Origin: Candidatus Sigynarchaeota archaeon
Lineage (GTDB): Archaea; Asgardarchaeota; Jordarchaeia; Jordarchaeales; Jordarchaeaceae
Reading direction: 5' to 3'
Assembly (NCBI GenBank): GCA_030587505.1
Contig: JAUQYY010000356.1
Location: 1-5,034, forward strand
DNA length: 5,034 nucleotides
Part shown: in pieces, positions 1-4,229 of the stretch
Layout: the number at the start of each line of letters is the position of its first letter
How positions within the stretch are numbered: the first letter of the stretch is position 1
The notes under the pieces: generated by a model
Databases searched by the model: none
What the model was told of the DNA's origin: nothing
The model's input: only the letters and a program-made list of their open reading frames with translations
Program-made: the position numbers and the translations under genes

Positions 1-938
1 GTGCCGCAGTTTGGGCAGAATTTGCTCCCTGGCGGTACCTTCGTTTTGCACTTCGGACAGGTTCCTCCACCTCGGAGTTGCACCCCGCAATTGTTGCAGA
101 AACGCGCATTGTTTGGAATCTGTGCTCCGCACTTCGGACACGTTGTCATCGTCATCTGCGGTCCTTGAGGCTGCTGAAGCATCTGTGGTATTATAACCAT
201 TCCGGTGCCCGCCGCTGCGGCTCCGCCTCCCTTTCCAAGTGACGCAGCTACGTCCTTGGTGGTTTCCAGGGTGGCTAGGCGTTCGCCCTGGACCTGAGCG
301 GTTTGCAACCAGAACAGTTTCTCCCTATACTCTGGGGTTGTATCTAGCCCCTCGAACTTGAGGTCCACGAGGTCGATTCCGATTCTTCTGAACTGCTCTT
401 TTATCTTGGTTTTCACCTTCATGCTGCTCTCGTCGAGCTGCGTGAAAACATCCCTAAGCGTGAAGCCCGCCAGCGTGTCGATGATTTTCTCAACTATGAA
501 TCCTCGAATAAACTCGTTAACCGCATCCGTCGTGTACGACCTCGAGTTTCCAACAACCTCAACAACGAATAGTTTCGGTTCCTCTACCTTGAACCAGTAT
601 GAGCCGTGGAACATTAGCGGTGCGAGTTCCTGGGTCTGGCCTCTCCCTCCGAACTTGCCCTGAAACTGCGAGGTAGAAACGAATATCACCTCGGACGTGA
701 ACTCAGACTTCTTGAAGCCTCTCAGCTTGCTGTACGCCTTCGAGAGGAGAGGGAGATTCTGAGTGGTTAGCACGTGTCTTCCTGGGCCGAAAACGTCATA
801 GGCTTTCCCGTCTCTGAAGAACACTGCCAGCTGGTTTTCGGCTACGATTAGGGTCGCACCCCATGTCGGCCTGTTGTCCGGATATCTCCAAACAATATCC
901 TGGGGACCGGCACCGGTCCACTCTATTAATTCCGGCAC
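1..938 (-). CDS. SPFH/Band-7 domain protein with C-terminal double zinc ribbon (YdjI-like), 3' end outside window
   Basis: 312 residues are visible with no stop before the left edge, so the C-terminus is missing. The opening (VPELIEWTGAGPQDIVWRYP) and the blocks after it (LIVAENQLAVFFRDGK, EVIFVSTSQF, a glycine-rich GKFGGRGQTQ, FHGSYWFKVEEPKLF) match the COG4260 branch of SPFH proteins, which includes Bacillus YdjI, a partner of PspA at the membrane. The SPFH core is roughly residues 20-215. An Ala/Gly-rich linker (about 234-250) leads to two zinc ribbons: Cys267/270/281/284 and Cys294/297/308/311. No signal peptide or transmembrane helix is seen, so a peripheral membrane scaffold is inferred. 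The start is GTG at 938, preceded by GAGGTGA at 950-944; an ATG slightly upstream is out of frame and stops at once. It lies 20 nt after the coiled-coil gene, so co-transcription is very likely. Family assignment is solid; the cellular role is inferred. Confidence 0.9.
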   Translation of the reverse strand, partial: MPELIEWTGAGPQDIVWRYPDNRPTWGATLIVAENQLAVFFRDGKAYDVFGPGRHVLTTQNLPLLSKAYSKLRGFKKSEFTSEVIFVSTSQFQGKFGGRGQTQELAPLMFHGSYWFKVEEPKLFVVEVVGNSRSYTTDAVNEFIRGFIVEKIIDTLAGFTLRDVFTQLDESSMKVKTKIKEQFRRIGIDLVDLKFEGLDTTPEYREKLFWLQTAQVQGERLATLETTKDVAASLGKGGGAAAAGTGMVIIPQMLQQPQGPQMTMTTCPKCGAQIPNNARFCNNCGVQLRGGGTCPKCKTKVPPGSKFCPNCG

Positions 939-943
939 ATCAT

Positions 944-950
944 TCACCTC
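944..950 (-). promoter_or_regulatory. Shine-Dalgarno for the SPFH gene
   Basis: On the minus strand GAGGTGA lies 5 nt before GTG 938-936, in the 20-nt gap behind the TAG stop of the preceding gene. It decides the start: the ATG at 943-941 is out of frame and reaches a stop within four codons. An in-frame GTG (947-945) sits inside the Shine-Dalgarno sequence itself and is less likely. Confidence 0.6.
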
Positions 951-958
951 TAATATTT

Positions 959-1552
959 CTATTCGAATTTGAGCATATAGCTTCTTCTGCCCTCGAATTT
1001 CTTGTCAATCTCGTCGAGTGTTCGCCTAAGCGAGAAAACACGCTGATACGAGTTCTCAAAGTCGCCGGATTCGAGCTCCCTCTTGAAGGACTTTATCTCG
1101 TTCCTGAAGGTTTTCACATCCTCAAGGATGGATGCGTCGAATTCATACATCCTGTCAAGCTCCGGCTCTCGGATTTTCACCGAGTCGAAAAAGCCGCTGT
1201 AACCGTAATCCGCGTGGTTGATTCTCTCCGAAACCCTATCCACAAGAGCCATCAGTCTATCCATCTGCTCCCAAGTGTTCTTAACATTGTAGTCCACGAG
1301 CATCTCCTGCACGAGGTTCAGGTCACCCTTACAGTCTTTGAGCTCCTTGTGGATGTAGCTCCGCAGGGCTCTGTCGGCCTCTCTCCGAATCTCCTTCGCC
1401 TTGTATCCGTGTTAGCCGAGCAGAAAAACTTCTTCTGCTCAGTAGCCAGGGATCAAGTAGGCGATCTTCTCCAAGAGGTTTCTCTGAGACTGCTTACCTA
1501 CCTCACCACGAATCTTCTCCGCCGGTGTCTCTTTTTTCTCTCTTCGAAACAT
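959..1552 (-). CDS. Conserved helical/coiled-coil protein, coding sequence interrupted by a 30-nt putative intron (join 1552-1442, 1411-959)
   Basis: Exon 1 encodes 37 residues (MFRREKKETPAEKIRGEVGK... ending in LLEKIAYLIPGY) and then meets TGA. Thirty nucleotides later the same frame continues with HGYKAKEIRREADRALR and runs to TAG at 961-959. Joining the parts gives 187 residues with an uninterrupted IPGY-x-GYK-x-KE-x-RRE motif, which I recognise from memory as the N-terminal signature of a conserved uncharacterised family. The rest is charged and helical, with a second conserved-looking block DYGYSGFFDSVKI (about 105-117) and LDRMYEFD (about 122-129). The start is ATG 1552-1550, with AGGTG 8 nt upstream and a good promoter. 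It sits 20 nt before the SPFH gene, suggesting a cytoplasmic or peripheral partner of that protein. No catalytic motif is seen and the function is unknown. If the insertion is not spliced, only a 37-residue peptide is made, or an internal start (for example GTG at 1312) yields a 117-residue C-terminal piece. Confidence 0.82.
1412..1441 (-). other. Putative 30-nt BHB (archaeal tRNA-endonuclease type) intron in a protein-coding gene
   Basis: In the minus-strand RNA, exon-1 GGCU (1447-1444) pairs with GGCU (1417-1414) to form a 4-bp central helix: two G-C pairs flanked by two G-U wobbles. Each strand of that helix is followed by a 3-nt bulge, ACU (1443-1441) and AAC (1413-1411). Inside is a perfect 8-bp stem, GAGCAGAA (1440-1433) with UUCUGCUC (1425-1418), around a 7-nt loop that can partly pair further. 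Outside, AUCCCU (1453-1448) faces ACGGAU (1410-1405) with one C-C mismatch. This is the hBHBh' geometry with 4-bp core and two 3-nt bulges. Cutting each bulge between its second and third base removes exactly 30 nt, beginning with UGA and ending with UAA, and leaves GGC UAC CAC GGA UAC (G-Y-H-G-Y) in frame. Cutting one base later gives G-Y-Y-G-Y; one base earlier leaves a stop. The central helix is weak, so the motif is relaxed. Splicing is inferred, not shown. Confidence 0.72.
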
Positions 1553-1603
1553 TCTTTTAACACCTAGTCATCGTTGTTCTATGATAAAATTCACACATCG
1601 GAA

Positions 1604-1620
1604 TCTTAAAAAGATTTCAT
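1604..1620 (-). promoter_or_regulatory. Archaeal BRE/TATA promoter of the coiled-coil/SPFH operon
   Basis: Reading the minus strand, the purine/A-rich ATGAAAT (1620-1614, BRE-like) runs directly into CTTTTTAAG (1613-1605), a good archaeal TATA box. Initiation about 25 nt downstream would fall near 1583, giving a leader of roughly 30 nt before ATG 1552. A weaker TATA-like stretch (TTTTATCAT, around 1582-1590) lies too close to the start to be the main box. Position is inferred from consensus only. Confidence 0.5.
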
Positions 1621-1666
1621 TCTCTGCAAAAAGCAGAAAACAAGTTCTATAGAGTGGAATCACTCT
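1621..1666. repeat. Two small perfect hairpins upstream of the operon promoter
   Basis: The first hairpin has a 5-bp stem TCTGC/GCAGA (1623-1627 with 1633-1637) around AAAAA. The second has a 6-bp stem AGAGTG/CACTCT (1651-1656 with 1661-1666) around GAAT. They lie between the U-tract behind the PaaK-like gene and the BRE/TATA of the coiled-coil operon. They could be transcript-end structures or protein binding sites. They are short enough to occur by chance in a stretch this size, so no function is claimed. Confidence 0.35.
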
Positions 1667-1705
1667 TCGAATGACAACTACAAAACGGAGTCAACAAAAT
1701 GTCCA

Positions 1706-1720
1706 CGCAAAAAAGAGGGG
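1706..1720 (-). terminator. U-tract terminator behind the PaaK-like genes
   Basis: On the minus strand CCCCTCTTTTTTGCG holds six consecutive T residues (1714-1709), about 30 nt after the ancestral stop (1745) of the downstream PaaK-like gene. Archaeal RNA polymerase terminates on such U-tracts without needing a hairpin. A shorter T-run (TTTTG, about 1694) follows. It would separate these genes from the operon promoter at about 1610. Confidence 0.4.
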
Positions 1721-1744
1721 ATTTGTACGCCTGAAGTATTTGTC

Positions 1745-3083
1745 TTAACTCTCTTTGGTGAGGTCTTCTACACGCTTATACTTGTGTGCGATCTTGGGCA
1801 AATCGTCGATTGAATCCACTATCTCAACGTCGGTTTAAACGCCGAGCTTATCCCTGATGATGTTGGAAACTTTCTCCTTGAACTCTTCCTTGGTTAGCCC
1901 TTTGCTCCCGTCGTAGACCATCTTCATCTTCAACTTGTCCATTGCTCCCTTCCTGTACCTGAAAAGCGTGAAGGGGGCACCGGCAGCCTCGGGAACGTCG
2001 ATGAGCAGATCCTCGACGTCTAGGGGTAGAATCCACTTACCCATAACGTTTAGCTGGAACCCGGCGCGGCCAATCCATGTGGCTCTGCCGTGAGTCCTGC
2101 CGCACCCACACTTCTCAACGTTAAAGGTGGAGATGTCCTCGCTACCCCACCTAACCAGAGGGGTGCCTCTCATGTAGAGGTTTGAAAGAATCAACTCGCC
2201 CCTCTCGTTCTCTCCAACGGGCTCCTTCGTTTCTATGTCCAAGATCTCGGCTAGGTACAGGTCTTCACAAATGTGTGTCCTCACGCACCTCGCACTCGGC
2301 TAGGTGGATCATGGTGTCCGCTGCGCCGCCTCCGCTGTAGATTTTTTCGGGTTCCAACCCCGCCTCCTTTATTAACTTAAATCTGTAGCTATTTGTTAAA
2401 ACATCACCATAACCAATAGACAGGACGCGTATACTAGAACATACTTCGTTCAGTTTCTCCCCCAGCCGTTTGCATGCCTCCAGAAAGCCGTCAAAGATTA
2501 CAATGGGAGCCGCCATCATGGTTGGCTTAAGGTGTTTAATTGCGTAAACCATCTTATCCGCGTAGTTGGGAAGCGGATACAACACATTTGTGATTGAGAC
2601 CACTCCCAGCCTCTCTATTCCTGGTGTAACTCCGAAAATGAACCCGTTCCACCTGACCGGGGGCCAGAAGAGAACGTCGCCGGGTCTGAATCCCTGCATC
2701 CACATGAGTCTAGCGGTTTGCTCCGCCCCGTATTCCTGGTCCTCCTTTGTCTGAGCGTGGATAGACGGAATCCCCGTGGTTCCCGTCGTCGAGTATATGG
2801 ATTCAATGTCCTCGAAGGGGATGCACAGTAGACCGCCGAAGGGATCGCCCCTATTGATGAGTTCTCTTATCGAATCCTTGTAGGTGACCGGAAACCTGGT
2901 GAAATTATCCAGTGATTGCACGTCTTCAGGCGTTATTCCCGCCTCTCTCATCAGCCCACCGTAGTATGCGGAATTGCGGTAAACGTGGTTCAACTGCTTT
3001 TTCAACCTCTTAAACTGGAGCTCTCTGAGCTCCTCTCTTGGCATCGTTTCTATCTTCTCGTTCCAATACTTTCTCCAAGCCAT
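1745..3083 (-). pseudogene. PaaK-like adenylate-forming CoA ligase (phenylacetate-CoA ligase / F390 synthetase family), frameshifted and with a premature stop
   Basis: The intact gene would encode about 445 residues, normal for the family, which activates a carboxylate with ATP and transfers it to CoA or a related acceptor. Frame 1 (ATG 3083) gives 272 residues with the family N-terminus (YWNEKIE...RNSAYY), the P-loop STTGTTGIP (98-106) and an ECE block, then shifts and stops at 2267-2265. Homology resumes in the +1 frame from about 2278: THICEDLYLAEILD, GELILSNLYMRGTPLVRW, CGCGRTHGR, then the C-terminal subdomain. That frame meets TAA at 1837-1835, yet continues in frame for 29 more family-like residues (TDVEIVDSIDDLPKIAHKYK, then RVEDLTKES) to TAA at 1747-1745. 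Family counterparts have 13 residues from EC to ED; here there are 37 nt, so a 2-nt deletion or 1-nt insertion near 2279 is the simplest cause. The usual GGE and YG-TE motifs look weak. It follows the upstream PaaK-like fragment by 6 nt. Sequencing error is the alternative. Confidence 0.8.
2265..2284 (-). other. Frameshift site in the PaaK-like gene
   Basis: The upstream frame reads ECEVREDTHL and stops at TGA 2267-2265. The downstream frame, open from GTG 2284, reads RTHICEDLYL. They overlap by only 20 nt and together make one family sequence with a +1 step around 2279 (GAG G ACA CAC). No run of identical bases or known slippery heptamer is present, so programmed frameshifting has no visible support. 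Confidence 0.65.
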
Positions 3084-3089
3084 AACATC

Positions 3090-3731
3090 CTACTCCCTAC
3101 CCTCAATCTTGATTCTCAGGTGGTTTCCGCCGCACCTGCACTGGGTTTTGTCTAGGGTTACCACGTAATCTGTCTGGTATCTTACCAGGGGTGTGGCTTC
3201 GGACCAGAGATTCGTTATGGTCAACCTTCCCTTCTCTCCTTCCGCAATCTGTTCCCCGTTTCTCAGCGCCTCTATGATGAACATGTCCTCCCAGGCGTGG
3301 AGACCTTTGTGTTCGGGGCACTCCATGGAGAGGAAGGCAGTGTCCTGTATGTCCAGCATTCTGAAGATTTCACCACCCCACTCGCTCTCGTACTCCGCTC
3401 TTTTCTCATCCGTGAGTTGAACATCGTCAGGCGTTTCCCTCAGAACTATTCTATCCGGCTGGAACACCTCGCTCGGCTTCTTCTCCTGCTTTTTTATTTC
3501 TTGGGTAACCTGGTCGAAGTAGGAAACCAGACTGAAGAACACCTTCGGCTTTAGCTGCTCACCTAGGTAGATCGCTCTGGGCACATCAATAAAGGAAAGC
3601 GATGCTTCCAAAGGCATGTTAATGAAACCCAATCTGTCTTGCACGGTGTGTTCCGAAGTGAAAGTACTCTCCAAACCTTCGGCGTAAGCTCCCAGGAAAA
3701 AGATACTCGACGCCTCTTGGGGCAAATTCAT
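3090..3731 (-). pseudogene. PaaK-like CoA ligase fragment, missing N-terminal half and C-terminal subdomain
   Basis: The frame encodes 213 residues from ATG 3731. Homology to PaaK-like proteins covers only the middle: EGLESTFTSEHTVQDRLGF, a WGGEIFRMLDIQD block in the position of the family YG-TE motif, ECPEHKGLHAWEDMFIIEAL, GRLTITNLWSEATPLVRYQT and CRCGGNHLRIKIEGRE, then TAG at 3092-3090. The N-terminal half with the P-loop (about 130-150 residues) is absent. The first about 14 residues (MNLPQEASSIFFLG) are merely antisense to tnpB coding sequence, so the true gene breaks near 3688. The C-terminus ends at the GRE of the GREDD hinge between the large and small subdomains; the small one is missing. 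It is followed after 6 nt by the second PaaK-like gene, in the same frame. It most likely was the first gene of a tandem ligase operon, truncated by rearrangement around an IS200/IS605-group element. It cannot be an active ligase by itself. Confidence 0.75.
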
Positions 3732-3993
3732 CCGCCTACTACACGAGAAGGCTGAAAGAGCTACTTGTGTAGTGGTGGGTGTAAACCCGAGAGGCGCCTC
3801 AGAAGGGCTTAGCTACGAAAACCCCCACAGGGATTGGATTTCAGCACACAGGATAAAGATGCGGGGATGGGGTGGCCCTGATTCGCCCGCCGAGATGAAG
3901 CCTCTACTGGTAGAAATACCAGCAAGCCTCATCATTGAAGCGGGAAGCCCACAGGCTTTAGCCGCGGGTAGCTCACCAGCACTTTTAACATAA
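3691..3993 (+). pseudogene. tnpB: 3'-terminal remnant of an IS200/IS605-group tnpB gene
   Basis: The plus-strand frame reads KKILDASWGKFIRLLHEKAE, then RATCVVVGVNPRGASEGLSY, ENPHRDWISAHRIKMRGWGG, PDSPAEMKPLLVEIPASLII and EAGSPQ, ending at TAA 3991-3993. The ILDASWGKF...KAE...VNPRG-S succession is the classic C-terminal part of TnpB (OrfB), the RNA-guided nuclease of these elements. The HRDWISAHRI segment stands where the last RuvC Asp (DRD-NA) normally lies. The Cys4 zinc finger usually between NPRGTS and DRD is absent, as in the TSEGLSY variant I recall from archaeal elements. Only about 98 of roughly 400 residues remain: an in-frame TAA (3685-3687) and loss of homology end it upstream, where the plus strand becomes antisense to the PaaK-like fragment. 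It has no start, is inactive as a nuclease, and no tnpA is present. Confidence 0.8.
3850..3980 (+). ncRNA. IS200/IS605-type right end / omega-RNA-like structured 3' region
   Basis: The last part of the tnpB frame doubles as the element's right end. It has a GCGGG/CCCGC stem (3861-3865 with 3886-3890), a perfect 6-bp stem CTGGTA/TACCAG (3907-3912 with 3917-3922) capped by a GAAA tetraloop, and GAAGCGGGAAGCCCACAGGC leading into TTTAGCCGCGGGTAGCTCAC. The latter resembles the usual subterminal hairpin CCCACGGC-TTTA-GCCGTGGG of this family; here its stem is imperfect (ACA against GC), suggesting decay. In active elements this region is transcribed as the guide RNA of TnpB, with the guide taken from just past the end. 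Here that would start near 3978-3982. Expression is not shown. Confidence 0.55.
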
Positions 3994-4085
3994 GTCTAAT
4001 TACTAGACATTCCCTCGCTCCTGATGTTTGCCTAGCTGTTTTGTTAGCTCTGTAAAAATCCTTCTGCTCCCCATCTTTTTCACTC

Positions 4086-4102
4086 CACAAGCTATAAATA
4101 CG
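4086..4102 (+). promoter_or_regulatory. TATA-box-like element, possible promoter of the lipoate ligase gene
   Basis: CACAAGC followed by TATAAATA (4093-4100) would start transcription near 4120-4125 on the plus strand, leaving a leader of about 105 nt. The same stretch read on the minus strand (TTTATAG) is also a fair archaeal box A, so direction is ambiguous. A second candidate, TTTAAGGATA (4162-4171), would give a leader near 40 nt. Neither is decisive. Confidence 0.3.
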
Positions 4103-4213
4103 CTGAATCAAAACAGAGTATATTCCACATGCGAAAATATTCATTAGTCCATCCCCCCTAATTTAAGGATAATCAAAGTTATGAGCGATTAAAGAATACG
4201 CAGAAATCGTTTT

Positions 4214-4219
4214 GGAGGT
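4214..4219 (+). promoter_or_regulatory. Shine-Dalgarno GGAGGT for the lipoate ligase gene
   Basis: GGAGGT stands 7 nt before GTG 4227 and 10 nt before ATG 4230. Both are in the same frame, so the N-terminus differs by one residue. No other in-frame start lies upstream before the TGA at 4182-4184. Confidence 0.7.
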
Positions 4220-4229
4220 TATTTACGTG

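Larger units (their letters stand above)
3994..4226. other. Intergenic region between the IS remnant and the lipoate ligase gene
   Basis: No credible gene is seen in these 233 nt. A 70-codon minus-strand frame (4144 to 3932) runs through the IS right end and has no ribosome site or family resemblance. The region is AT-rich, holds TATA-like elements near 4093 and 4162, and lacks a recognisable tRNA, snoRNA-like C/D box set or CRISPR repeat. Confidence 0.6.

Noticed and set aside
1439..1441. TGA as a selenocysteine codon
   Set aside because: The same 30-nt insertion ends in an in-frame TAA, and the residues between do not fit the restored motif. The downstream hairpin is explained better as the intron's inner helix.
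863..1567. A 234-codon open frame on the plus strand
   Set aside because: It lies antisense to the coiled-coil gene and the start of the SPFH gene, has no ribosome site and no family resemblance. The minus-strand reading has clear family motifs, a promoter and Shine-Dalgarno sites.
1418..1638. Shared TTTTCTGCT between the intron stem and the upstream hairpin on the minus strand
   Set aside because: The upstream copy lies before the predicted TATA box and is not in the transcript. The match is short and low in complexity.
2246..2305. An 11-bp direct repeat ACCTAGCCGAG 49 nt apart around the frameshift
   Set aside because: Both copies encode LAE at places where the family can carry similar residues, and the sequence between them is needed for the family alignment, so no insertion or slippage between copies is supported.
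3090..3092. TAG read as pyrrolysine, fusing the two ligases into one protein
   Set aside because: The two genes share a frame, which happens one time in three. The second has its own ATG, and its beginning is a normal family N-terminus. No pyl gene is visible.
3738..3773. Perfect inverted repeat ACTACAC/GTGTAGT with a 22-nt spacer
   Set aside because: It lies inside conserved tnpB coding sequence and is short; it is probably chance rather than an attachment or transposon end.
3932..4144. A 70-codon minus-strand frame as a small gene
   Set aside because: It reads through the IS right end, lacks a ribosome site and shows no recognisable domain.
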